This document shows positions 9,612-15,786 of a DNA stretch of 64,000 nucleotides, piece by piece (position 1 is the stretch's first letter; each line of letters starts with the position of its first letter). The stretch covers positions 308,543-372,542 of the forward strand of contig NZ_PTRA01000005.1 of assembly GCF_002943425.1 (NCBI RefSeq), written 5' to 3'. Under the pieces are notes generated by a model. It saw only the letters and a program-made list of their open reading frames with translations. It was not told the origin of the DNA and did no database searches. The position numbers were made by a program, and so were the translations under genes. The stretch comes from Siphonobacter curvatus. Lineage in GTDB: Bacteria > Bacteroidota > Bacteroidia > Cytophagales > Spirosomataceae.

Positions 9612-9752
9612 CTACTTAGAAACCCAGGCGTAGAGAGCGACACCGGCAATGTATCCGGCGATCAGAGCGGGTACGATACCGCCTTCTACTTCCATCAATT
9701 CGTTTTGATCTAAGGCTACCAGTTCGGCGTTTTGAAAAGCTACTGCGTTCAT
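9612..9752 (-). CDS. Double-glycine bacteriocin-like precursor, type A copy 1
   Basis: A 46-residue peptide too short for ordinary gene calling. The leader (residues 1-25) ends in LDQNELMEVEGG, a classic C39-type double-glycine site with the hydrophobic pattern expected before it. The 21-residue core begins IVPALIAG, carries GYIAG (a GxxxG helix-packing motif, Gly33/Gly37) and ends ALYAWVSK. Leader and spacing resemble class IIb bacteriocins of the lactobin A/cerein 7B type. It contains no Cys. The first 28 codons or so are identical at DNA level to the gene at 10991-11128, while the core differs at the end. It is the last precursor before the exporter genes. Function as a secreted antimicrobial or signal is inferred. 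Confidence 0.85.
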   Translation of the reverse strand: MNAVAFQNAELVALDQNELMEVEGGIVPALIAGYIAGVALYAWVSK

Positions 9753-10025
9753 GAGATTGAGTGTTTGAATGTGTGTAAATGAGTGAAATATCAGTGATTA
9801 ATTTGGAAGCCGTTGCCGCTTAGTGCGTAGCGATGTAGTGAGCTACTGTCACGCCGATGGCGGCACCAATCAGGAAGGGGATGATTCCACCTTCTACTTC
9901 CATTAATTCATTTTGATCAAGCGTAGTCAGGCCGGCAAATTCGAAATTGTTGTTCATCTGTTTGTTTGGTTGTGTTTAACTGTTTGGTTGTAGAACTGTA
10001 TATAAATCAGAAACTTAGGTAATAC
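9670..10025. repeat. 356-bp perfect direct repeat, copy 1
   Basis: Identical base for base to 11046-11401 (offset 1376). It covers the 5' part of a type A precursor, the whole type B precursor and the upstream sequence as far as the type C stop. Weaker similarity continues about 40 bp on the 9630 side. The unit includes the metalloprotease gene in the spacer, so the pattern fits a segmental tandem duplication. No terminal inverted repeats or transposase suggest an insertion sequence. Confidence 0.95.
9820..9957 (-). CDS. Double-glycine bacteriocin-like precursor, type B copy 1
   Basis: A 45-residue peptide starting MNNNFEFAGL, with leader end LDQNELMEVEGG (Gly23-Gly24) shared word for word with type A. 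The core is 21 residues: it begins IIPFLIGAAIG, contains GAAIG (GxxxG, Gly31/Gly35) and ends AHYIATH. It is exactly duplicated at 11196-11333, so the two genes encode the same peptide. Type A and type B both have I-x-P followed by a GxxxG helix, which would suit a two-peptide bacteriocin pair; this is an inference. Stop TAA at 9820. It lies 67 bp upstream of the type A gene. Confidence 0.85.
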   Translation of the reverse strand: MNNNFEFAGLTTLDQNELMEVEGGIIPFLIGAAIGVTVAHYIATH

Positions 10026-10139
10026 TTACACGGTTGGAATCAGGAAGGCGGCCAGCGGCAGAGCCAGCAGCGGGATACCCCCTTGTACAGAGGTCAGTTC
10101 CTGGGCGTTGAGTTCGGTTACGTTTGCTAAGGTGTTCAT
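10026..10139 (-). CDS. Double-glycine bacteriocin-like precursor, type C copy 1 (short)
   Basis: A 37-residue peptide with leader MNTLANVTELNAQELTSVQGG and a 16-residue hydrophobic core running from IPLLALP to FLIPTV. The leader closely matches the type C gene at 11405 (MNTL-NVTELN-QEL), but the core has diverged and is shorter. It lacks the GxxxG found there and has extra prolines. It is the first gene after the metalloprotease in the direction of transcription. It may be a diverged or partly degenerate paralogue, yet the frame and Gly-Gly site are intact. Confidence 0.8.
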   Translation of the reverse strand: MNTLANVTELNAQELTSVQGGIPLLALPLAAFLIPTV

Positions 10140-10259
10140 TGGTTTGTTTTTTAAACGTGGATGGAAACGGGATATCAAGTGTATTATATGGCTTGCTAGA
10201 AAAGCAGTCGTTAAGGCGTACTAGGTCATATACGGCTCGGACGATTTCAAAAGCAGGTA

Positions 10260-10811
10260 TTACGGCATAGGTACGACCAGTCCTACTTTGGAAGGATGAT
10301 CCTGTACGGGCTGACCCTGGCGTAAGTTTCGCATCATCCATAAAATAAGCACATCGCCAAAGGCTGCTACGGTGAAGCTGATGCCAAAAGCTAGTACCCA
10401 ACCGTTACCCAATACTAAAGCCAGTGCGTACGGAAACAAGCCCATGACCAGTAGCGGCATCATAACCACCACGCGGTATTTTTCAACGGGCATGACTACG
10501 GTAGGGTGAAAATAGGGTGTCAGGCTTTTCCACTGAATGCCGAATTTGGTCTGGCTCCATTGGATTTTTCCGTAGTAAACGGCCGTCAGGGCATGGATAC
10601 ATTCGTGAACTATGGCTCCTACCAATAGTACGCCTAACCAGCCGAACCACACCGAACTTGAGAGTTTTCCGAGGTCGAGCAGACTCCCCCCCCAGAGGTA
10701 CTGGTACGGCGTCCACAGCAACAGTACGCCCAGCAGACTGGCTCCCAGGCCAAAAATCTGAGCTTTACCGGATGAAATGGTCAATTCCTGATTCATAAGA
10801 TTCATCGTCAT
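10260..10811 (-). CDS. DUF3267-type integral-membrane zinc metalloprotease
   Basis: A 183-residue protein with about four membrane helices. The second helix carries HECIH (in VGAIVHECIHALTAVYYG), the zinc-binding and catalytic HExxH of the DUF3267 putative zincin family, which resembles site-2/M50 proteases. A late Asp in FGDVLILWMM could be the third metal ligand. Length is typical for the family. It is embedded between the two precursor modules, so a role in leader processing, peptide turnover or immunity (like CPBP/M50 proteases in Gram-positive bacteriocin loci) is plausible. That is inference from position. The start is the first ATG of MTMNLMNQE; a second ATG is two codons later. Confidence 0.83.
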   Translation of the reverse strand: MTMNLMNQELTISSGKAQIFGLGASLLGVLLLWTPYQYLWGGSLLDLGKLSSSVWFGWLGVLLVGAIVHECIHALTAVYYGKIQWSQTKFGIQWKSLTPYFHPTVVMPVEKYRVVVMMPLLVMGLFPYALALVLGNGWVLAFGISFTVAAFGDVLILWMMRNLRQGQPVQDHPSKVGLVVPMP

Positions 10812-10931
10812 TCATGTCTTACGCAATAGCCTTTCTTCCCAATGAAGTCGGTTTGCGTGGTTTCTCAATTTCAAAGATTTACTTCAGCGGGATCACCGCT
10901 TCACCCATGTACTTACTTTCTCATGAAATCA

Positions 10932-10970
10932 GCAGGAAGACACTACTTGCTGAAGGCAGTGCCTTCCTGC
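10932..10970 (-). terminator. Terminator-like hairpin after precursor module 2
   Basis: GCAGGAAGACACT (10932-10944) pairs with AGTGCCTTCCTGC (10958-10970) with one mismatch. It lies 20 bp past the stop of the precursor at 10991 and before the metalloprotease gene. It occupies the same place relative to module 2 as the 9566 hairpin does to module 1. There is no strong T-run. Confidence 0.5.
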
Positions 10971-10990
10971 GATTCTAATTCAGATCACGC

Positions 10991-11128
10991 TTAGGAAAGA
11001 GCGGCGTAGAGAGCGACACCGGCAATGTATCCCAGGATGAGAGCAGGTACGATACCGCCTTCTACTTCCATCAATTCGTTTTGATCTAAGGCTACCAGTT
11101 CGGCGTTTTGAAAAGCTACTGCGTTCAT
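10991..11128 (-). CDS. Double-glycine bacteriocin-like precursor, type A copy 2
   Basis: A 45-residue paralogue of the gene at 9612. The leader is identical, ending LDQNELMEVEGG. The core starts IVPALILGYIAG and ends GVALYAALS; copy 1 has Ala for Leu and ends AWVSK. The GYIAG (GxxxG) motif is kept. The changes sit only in the core while leader and upstream DNA are identical. This pattern fits gene conversion or recent duplication followed by core divergence. Function is inferred as for copy 1. Confidence 0.85.
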   Translation of the reverse strand: MNAVAFQNAELVALDQNELMEVEGGIVPALILGYIAGVALYAALS

Positions 11129-11401
11129 GAGATTGAGTGTTTGAATGTGTGTAAATGAGTGAAATATCAGTGATTAATTTGGAAGCCGTTGCCGCTTAGT
11201 GCGTAGCGATGTAGTGAGCTACTGTCACGCCGATGGCGGCACCAATCAGGAAGGGGATGATTCCACCTTCTACTTCCATTAATTCATTTTGATCAAGCGT
11301 AGTCAGGCCGGCAAATTCGAAATTGTTGTTCATCTGTTTGTTTGGTTGTGTTTAACTGTTTGGTTGTAGAACTGTATATAAATCAGAAACTTAGGTAATA
11401 C
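11046..11401. repeat. 356-bp perfect direct repeat, copy 2
   Basis: Partner of 9670-10025; every base compared was identical. It ends exactly where the type C core-coding region begins, so the C-type genes lie outside it and have diverged. Perfect identity implies a recent event or ongoing conversion, and makes the intervening 1 kb (including the metalloprotease) prone to deletion. Confidence 0.95.
11196..11333 (-). CDS. Double-glycine bacteriocin-like precursor, type B copy 2
   Basis: This gene encodes the same 45-residue peptide as 9820-9957, as the DNA is identical. It has MNNNFEFAGL at the N-terminus, Gly23-Gly24 as the cleavage site and a core with IIPFLIGAAIG and C-terminal AHYIATH. 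Two identical copies may raise dosage of this peptide. It lies between type A copy 2 and type C copy 2, in the same order as module 1. Confidence 0.85.
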   Translation of the reverse strand: MNNNFEFAGLTTLDQNELMEVEGGIIPFLIGAAIGVTVAHYIATH

Positions 11402-11404
11402 GGA

Positions 11405-11542
11405 CTATTTGATATAGTGGTCGTACACATACATGGCACCGGCACCTAGGGCAACACCTGCCAAGAAAATGGGGATGATTCCACCGTTGAGTTCGGCCAG
11501 CTCCTGGCTATTGAGTTCAGTTACATTTGGTAAAGTGTTCAT
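11405..11542 (-). CDS. Double-glycine bacteriocin-like precursor, type C copy 2 (full length)
   Basis: A 45-residue peptide with leader MNTLPNVTELNSQELAELNGG and a 24-residue core that starts IIPIFLAG, contains GVALG (GxxxG, Gly29/Gly33) and a small-residue run LGAGAM, and ends with an aromatic/charged tail YVYDHYIK. The core has the same I-I-P plus GxxxG layout as types A and B. Stop TAG at 11405. This looks like the functional form of type C; the copy at 10026 has a shortened core. Confidence 0.84.
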   Translation of the reverse strand: MNTLPNVTELNSQELAELNGGIIPIFLAGVALGAGAMYVYDHYIK

Positions 11543-11604
11543 ACGTCTGTTTTTTTTTAGATGGTATAGCTAGATTAAATAAAGAATACGCTGCGTTAGA
11601 AGGA

Positions 11605-11727
11605 CTAAATCACGTCCCGGTTGATTTCTTTCAAAATCCATGCGGCTACCGTTTCCAGCCAGGAGCTGCCGCCCTGAATCTGTTGGGTTTCTTCGCCGGT
11701 GAGTTCGGTAAAGTCGGGTGTTTGCAT
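11605..11727 (-). CDS. Double-glycine peptide precursor with amphipathic core
   Basis: A 40-residue peptide. The leader, starting MQTPDFTELTGEE and ending QQIQGG, has a Gly-Gly at 19-20. The 20-residue core (SSWLETVAAWILK then EINRDVI) has two Trp residues, charged residues and heptad-like spacing, suggesting an amphipathic helix. It differs from the I-x-P cores of types A to C and has no GxxxG. It starts 4 bp after the stop of the 68-residue precursor upstream, which supports co-transcription. Antimicrobial or signalling function is inferred only from the leader and locus. Confidence 0.75.
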   Translation of the reverse strand: MQTPDFTELTGEETQQIQGGSSWLETVAAWILKEINRDVI

Positions 11728-11731
11728 GAGC

Positions 11732-11938
11732 CTACAGTTCAGGAAAAGTGGGAGGAATCAACAAGCCCAGTACAGTCCCCGGCAACTGGGGTTTGACGCT
11801 TACGCCTCCATTGACCTTTTGTAGAGTCTCGGGGGAAATTTCGCCCGTTTCCAGGTTAGCCAGTTGGCTCATCAGGTCTTCTTTGGAGGTCGCCGAAGCT
11901 TTCAGATCCTTGATCTGTTGAGTGAGGTCTTTTTTCAT
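11732..11938 (-). CDS. Double-glycine precursor with long leader and Pro-rich core
   Basis: A 68-residue peptide beginning MKKDLTQQIKDLKA. A longer frame reaches 12058, but it would overlap the next precursor in another frame, so the ATG at 11938 is chosen. The leader is about 45 residues and charged, ending with ETLQKVNGG. The 23-residue core runs VSVKPQLPGTVLG to LIPPTFPEL and is rich in Pro and aliphatic residues, with two Thr and one Ser but no Cys. The leader style (ISPETLQKVNGG) is common among Bacteroidota Gly-Gly peptides. The gene lies 13 bp after the 55-residue precursor and 4 bp before the next. Confidence 0.8.
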   Translation of the reverse strand: MKKDLTQQIKDLKASATSKEDLMSQLANLETGEISPETLQKVNGGVSVKPQLPGTVLGLLIPPTFPEL

Positions 11939-11951
11939 TGGAGTTTGTTGT

Positions 11952-12119
11952 TTATACGAGTGGAGGTAACGGATACGGCACCAGAATGGGGCCAATGGGT
12001 TTAATGATGGGTGGAAACGTGATGGGCGGCAGAATGATCGGTCCACGAATCGGTCCAATGACGGACAGTCCTCCCTGCGTTTCCAGCAGTTCTTGCGTAC
12101 TGAGGGGTTGGTTTTCCAT
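11952..12119 (-). CDS. Double-glycine precursor with Pro/Ile-rich core
   Basis: A 55-residue peptide with a very short leader, MENQPLSTQELLETQGG (Gly16-Gly17), and a 38-residue core made almost entirely of Pro, Ile, Leu, Val and Gly. It contains repeated P-I and P-P units such as GPIILPPITFPPIIKP. It has no Cys, and its only core Ser and Thr are Ser19 and Thr34, so lanthionine chemistry is unlikely; a proline-rich peptide is the simplest reading. It is the first precursor after the lipoprotein gene, whose own C-terminal tail has strikingly similar composition. Start at the ATG of 12119, with a possible promoter in 12120-12294. Function unknown. Confidence 0.78.
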   Translation of the reverse strand: MENQPLSTQELLETQGGLSVIGPIRGPIILPPITFPPIIKPIGPILVPYPLPPLV

Positions 12120-12294
12120 TCTTTAGCAGATTACGGTTGCGTTGGGGAGCGGCCACTAGCCTGGGTCTGTTTAGTAATGATGCGTCTGTAAAAGGCCCGG
12201 CACTTCCCCGTTTTAATACGATCTATCTGAATTATGAGCAGTATCTATATACTATTAACTATATCTAACGATTCTATCTATACGTATTTATAAA

Positions 12295-12561
12295 CTAGTA
12301 CAGGGTGATGGGTTGCACGGGCAGCGTATGAATAGGCCCTGGGTATACAATAATCGGACGCTCAATGATGGGACGCGGCAGGGGCGTTTTCAGATACACA
12401 ATCTCCTGCGGCTCCAGCAAGGGCTTTTGCCGGGGTATGGTCAGGGGTTCTGGTGCCTCATTCGGTTTCTGCACCGTTTGGGCCTGAGGGGCGACCTCTT
12501 CCTTCTGGCAGGCGGTAAGTAACCCCGCCACGGCCAGGGCGAACAAATAGTTGATTTTCAT
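12295..12561 (-). CDS. Small lipoprotein with Pro/Ile-rich tail
   Basis: An 88-residue protein. The N-terminus MKINYLFALAVAGLLTAC is a lipoprotein signal with lipobox LTAC, so the mature protein starts at Cys18. An acidic/Gln linker follows, then a tail rich in Pro, Ile and Leu with phrases such as RPIIERPIIVYPGPIH and PITLY. The tail resembles the core of the precursor at 11952 in composition and in its P-I and GPI units. The lipoprotein may be a membrane-anchored relative or an immunity protein; the latter is speculation from position, as lipoproteins often give self-protection in bacteriocin loci. I do not recognise a named family. Confidence 0.72.
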   Translation of the reverse strand: MKINYLFALAVAGLLTACQKEEVAPQAQTVQKPNEAPEPLTIPRQKPLLEPQEIVYLKTPLPRPIIERPIIVYPGPIHTLPVQPITLY

Positions 12562-12814
12562 CGTGTTATTGTTTTAGACGTTTACTAAATGCGGTAGAGA
12601 ACTTCTAAGGGATGACTGTAATTGTTGATACAAATTTCTTTACTAAACTATTGATTTACAAAAACTTAACTCTATACTTTATTCACTTCTGTTATAGCTT
12701 TCAGGTACGTGGGATGGCTTGGTTGCCGCTCTGCTTCGTTTCAATTTCCTTGACAAAGGTTGCCGGGTTTCGTTACTTTTTCAACAACCCGCTGTTGTAC
12801 TTTATTCGATTCGG

Positions 12815-13240
12815 TTATTCGGTGGCCAGAGCGTCAAGGCGTTGTTTTTCTACACTTCGGACCACTTCGTTACAGTGCCCACAGGCGTCGGCTCCACCCT
12901 GAAAATACCAGCGGCAACTCGACCGGATCGCACAGGGCGACAGGGCGGCTTCGGCTTTTTTCTCCAGAGCCTCGCGGATGCGTCCCACCAGGCTACAGGC
13001 CGAATGTTCGTGATCCCATTGGCCACAGCCTCCCTGAATACACTTTCCCGAAAATCGGAAGCGGTCCTCGGCGGCCTGCCCGGTGCGGGCTTCATGCTCG
13101 GCGGCTTTTTCAACGAACGTTTTGTCAATCTTAATGGACTCTTCCAGATAGGCTACCTGCCCTTCGGCCGTTACGATTCCGAATAATTCGGCTCCGGGTT
13201 TAGCAATGTAGCTTGGACATGATTTGCTCGATTCCATCAT
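12815..13240 (-). CDS. Cysteine-rich conserved small protein of lanthipeptide-type loci
   Basis: A 141-residue soluble protein with eight Cys (8, 67, 72, 82, 103, 109, 120, 123). The patterns are GKCIQGGCGQW, HSACSLV, PCAIRSSCRWYFQGG and ACGHC. I recognise this as a small Bacteroidota family, sometimes labelled a nitrogen-fixation protein without evidence, that tends to occur near lanthipeptide-like genes; this is from memory. The paired Cys suggest metal or Fe-S binding. Several long frames on the other strand and in other phases are shadows, since this frame alone has the family pattern. It lies between the XRE regulator and the lipoprotein on the same strand. Biochemical role unknown. Confidence 0.75.
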   Translation of the reverse strand: MMESSKSCPSYIAKPGAELFGIVTAEGQVAYLEESIKIDKTFVEKAAEHEARTGQAAEDRFRFSGKCIQGGCGQWDHEHSACSLVGRIREALEKKAEAALSPCAIRSSCRWYFQGGADACGHCNEVVRSVEKQRLDALATE

Positions 13241-13377
13241 CTTTTTGGGTTTGGAACGGGCCGCTGTCCCTTCATTGACGATACAAAGTTGCGGCGGGCC
13301 TTCCGGTTTTTCAATAATGCTTCGTTATAGGCTATGCGGGTAGAGAATACTTCATGCCGCAGGGCCCGGAACGTGGG

Positions 13378-13671
13378 TTAGGCAGCCAGACTGGCATTGG
13401 TTTGCAGCACTTTCATCAGTAATTCCTGAGTACTCAGACCGATGAGGTCCATCAGCGAAACCTGGTAGATTTCGGAGAGTTTGCCCAGGCACAGCAGGGA
13501 TAATTCCGTACGACCGGATTCTTTCTTCGAATAAGCGGCCTGGCTAATGCCCATCTGAAAGGCCACGTATTCCTGCGAGTAACTATAGATTTCCCGTAGC
13601 TTCCGAATTTTAAGACTAATCGCACGCGTCGTCAGCAATTCAATGGCAGGTACTGTGTTCGTAGTCGTCAT
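13378..13671 (-). CDS. XRE-family transcriptional regulator
   Basis: A 97-residue protein with a Cro/CI-type helix-turn-helix. IRKLREIYSYSQEYVAFQMGISQAAYSKKE is split across helices 1-3 (about residues 22-55), then GRTELSLLCLGKLSEIYQV completes the domain. The C-terminal 25 residues are not recognisable. It is divergent from the LytTR regulator; the shared 163-bp region holds two copies of a TTYGACGAAT motif. It probably controls the minus-strand peptide genes, itself, or both. This is inference from position. Confidence 0.88.
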   Translation of the reverse strand: MTTTNTVPAIELLTTRAISLKIRKLREIYSYSQEYVAFQMGISQAAYSKKESGRTELSLLCLGKLSEIYQVSLMDLIGLSTQELLMKVLQTNASLAA

Positions 13672-13697
13672 TGTTGAGTTCGTTTAGGTTTGAGTCG

Positions 13698-13775
13698 TTT
13701 GACGAATCGAAATACGCTTAGCCACTCGCGTTTTAAAAACTTTTTAGACCAGTGAAAGAAAGCGTTCGACGAATG
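13698..13775. promoter_or_regulatory. Candidate operator copies (TTCGACGAATG motif) in the divergent region
   Basis: TTTGACGAAT lies at 13698-13707 and TTCGACGAATG at 13765-13775, between the divergent XRE and LytTR genes. Exact and near copies recur upstream of the lanthipeptide candidate (15778-15820), in both orientations. This fits one regulator controlling both places; which protein binds is unknown. Confidence 0.5.
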
Positions 13776-13834
13776 AAGAGGGCCGACACATCAATAATTT
13801 CCGTGTATATTGCCAGGGCTCAGCTTATGAAACT

Positions 13835-14599
13835 ATGACTGCTCCGCTATCCCCTGTTCGTTGCTTTATTATTGATGATGAATTACCCGCCCGTCAGCTG
13901 ATCGAAAAGTTCGTTAGCCGGGTGCCCTTTCTCGAACTCATTGGTACCTGTGATAATGCGGTGGATGCCTTGTTTCAGGTACAGCAACTCAAACCCTCGC
14001 TTATTTTTCTGGATGTCGAAATGCCGGAAATGACCGGGTTTGAGTTTTTACGTCTGCTGCCCACGCCCAAGCCGGAAGTAATCATGGTAACGGCCTTTCC
14101 GCATTACGCCGTGGAAGGCTTTGAGCATCAAGTGACGGACTACTTATTAAAGCCCGTATCCTTCGAACGCTTCATGCGGGCCATCAATAAAGCCACGGGA
14201 AATCGGTCGTTTTCGCAGGAAGCCCCTACCCCCACTCCACCGATAGTGTCCCCCAGTCCTGAACCAGCTCCGGAGCATACGGATTTCATCCTGATTAAGG
14301 AAGATAAGAAGCTGATCAAGGTAGTACCCGAAGAAATCGTCTTTATTGAAGGCATGAAAGACTACCTGAAAATTCACCTGCCGGGCCGGGTACTCGTCAC
14401 GCACATGACCATGCTGAAGATCGAAGCCATGCTGCCTGCCGCCCTGTTTCTGCGGGTCAATCGGTCGTACATCGTTCGCAAAAGAGCCATTCAGGAAATT
14501 GATGGCAACGTCATTACCACGACGGACGGAAAGAAAGTACCCATTGGCGTCACCTTTCGGGAGTCGGTCATGGAAACCTTACGCAAAAACCGTAGCTAG
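13835..14599 (+). CDS. LytTR-family response regulator
   Basis: A 254-residue protein. The receiver domain (about 8-125) has DDE near the start, the phosphoacceptor in LIFLDVEMPEMTG (Asp near 59) and LLKPVSFERF with the conserved Lys. A Pro-rich linker (TPTPPIVSPSPEPAPE) follows. The LytTR DNA-binding domain (about 150-250) has the typical IVFIEGMKDYLKIHLPGR and FLRVNRSYIV phrases. The paired kinase starts 2 bp downstream. LytTR/LytS pairs next to LanB genes are common in Bacteroidota, and this one most likely controls the lanthipeptide unit that follows. The ATG start is clear and the gene is complete. Confidence 0.93.
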   Translation: MTAPLSPVRCFIIDDELPARQLIEKFVSRVPFLELIGTCDNAVDALFQVQQLKPSLIFLDVEMPEMTGFEFLRLLPTPKPEVIMVTAFPHYAVEGFEHQVTDYLLKPVSFERFMRAINKATGNRSFSQEAPTPTPPIVSPSPEPAPEHTDFILIKEDKKLIKVVPEEIVFIEGMKDYLKIHLPGRVLVTHMTMLKIEAMLPAALFLRVNRSYIVRKRAIQEIDGNVITTTDGKKVPIGVTFRESVMETLRKNRS

Positions 14600-14601
14600 T
14601 C

Positions 14602-15786
14602 TTGACTATTTTTGATCGCCACCACCGAAGCACGCTGAAGAACATTGGTCTGCATTTGCTGGCCTGGCTGTTGCTATACTTTTTGGACCGGAATTATTTT
14701 GCTCCCCGGCTCGTACACGATAATGCCGAAGTCGTTTCCCGGCTCTCGCTGATTACCTGGCTAGTGGATATCAGTGTGTATTACGGGCTGGGCCATTTTG
14801 TCTTTCCCCGCTATCTTTATACCCGTCGCATTCCCTATCTGATTGGGGCGATTTTGCTGGTTTTTCAGGTCACTTATCTGATTAATTATTATAGTTTCCA
14901 GTGGGTACAGCCGTATTCAGACGGTTACGGTCTTGCCAAGGTGTCGTACGTAGAAAAAATCTGGCATCAATTTCTCAAGCCTCACGGACTACTGGGCTGT
15001 TTTACGCACCTGCCAACAGCCTTATGGAGTTACTCCTGGTCACTATTTATTCCTACCGTCATTCTCTTTTTCAAGGGAATTAAAGACATTACTCAATACC
15101 GCAACCGAGCCCTACGACTGGAACGGGATAAATACGAGTCTGACCGAAAACAGCTTCTACTGGAAAAGAACAACCTAGCCTTGGAACTGGATTTCCTCCG
15201 CTCTCAGATCAACCCGCATTTTCTTTTCAATACGCTCAACAGTCTCTACGTACGGGTGGTGGATCTTGACGATGAAGCCGCCGAAATCGTACTCAAGCTT
15301 TCGGACTTGATGCGGTATAATCTGTACGAGTCGAACGTTGAACGCATTACCGTTGCGAAAGAACTGGAATTCATCCAGAACTACTTGCTGCTGGAACGGG
15401 CCCGCCACGGACAGCGGGTTGAGATCAGCTATACTGAAACTGGTGATTTTCAGCAGCATCAAATTGCCCCCTTGCTCCTGATCTCGCTGGTTGAAAACGC
15501 GTTCAAACACGGAGCCAGTAAGACCCGCGATAAAGCCTTCGTCCGGGTAGAAGCCCATCTGGAAGGATCAACATTTACGTTTCGGGTGGAAAACAGCGTC
15601 AGTTCGCTCTCGAATCCAGCTCCGCAAAAACCCAACTCCGGCGGCGTCGGGCTGGTCAATACCCGCAAACGACTCGATCTGCTGTATCCGGCTCAGCACC
15701 AACTTTCCCTACACGCCAGCGAGCAAATGTATACCGCTGAGCTAATCCTTCAGTTAGAACATCGGATGCATTCTCCGTTCGACTAA
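14602..15786 (+). CDS. LytS/YehU-like sensor histidine kinase
   Basis: A 394-residue membrane kinase. About four membrane helices occupy residues 15-160. A coiled linker then leads to the His_kinase domain with QINPHFLFNTLNSL (phosphoacceptor His near 204) and a HATPase region with SLVENAFKHGA and GGVGLVNTRKRLDLLY. The start is a TTG at 14602, 2 bp after the regulator stop; no ATG fits the N-terminal membrane region, so translational coupling with TTG initiation is the best reading. It probably senses a cell-surface or peptide signal and phosphorylates the LytTR partner. The signal is unknown. Confidence 0.9.
   Translation: MTIFDRHHRSTLKNIGLHLLAWLLLYFLDRNYFAPRLVHDNAEVVSRLSLITWLVDISVYYGLGHFVFPRYLYTRRIPYLIGAILLVFQVTYLINYYSFQWVQPYSDGYGLAKVSYVEKIWHQFLKPHGLLGCFTHLPTALWSYSWSLFIPTVILFFKGIKDITQYRNRALRLERDKYESDRKQLLLEKNNLALELDFLRSQINPHFLFNTLNSLYVRVVDLDDEAAEIVLKLSDLMRYNLYESNVERITVAKELEFIQNYLLLERARHGQRVEISYTETGDFQQHQIAPLLLISLVENAFKHGASKTRDKAFVRVEAHLEGSTFTFRVENSVSSLSNPAPQKPNSGGVGLVNTRKRLDLLYPAQHQLSLHASEQMYTAELILQLEHRMHSPFD

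Noticed and set aside
10015..10401. 128-codon minus-strand frame over the metalloprotease end and a precursor gene
   Set aside because: It overlaps two better-supported genes in other frames and has random-looking composition.
9670..11401. Direct repeats as an insertion sequence or CRISPR-like array
   Set aside because: No transposase, terminal inverted repeats or short regular repeats; the repeat carries precursor genes and fits segmental duplication.
11938..12126. Plus-strand Met/Gly-rich frame
   Set aside because: It is the reverse reading of the Pro/Ile-rich precursor; runs of Met and Gly are the complement of Pro and Ile codons.
12719..13186. 155-codon plus-strand frame and other frames opposite the cysteine-rich gene
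   Set aside because: GC-rich codon shadows; the minus-strand frame at 12815 has the conserved Cys family pattern.
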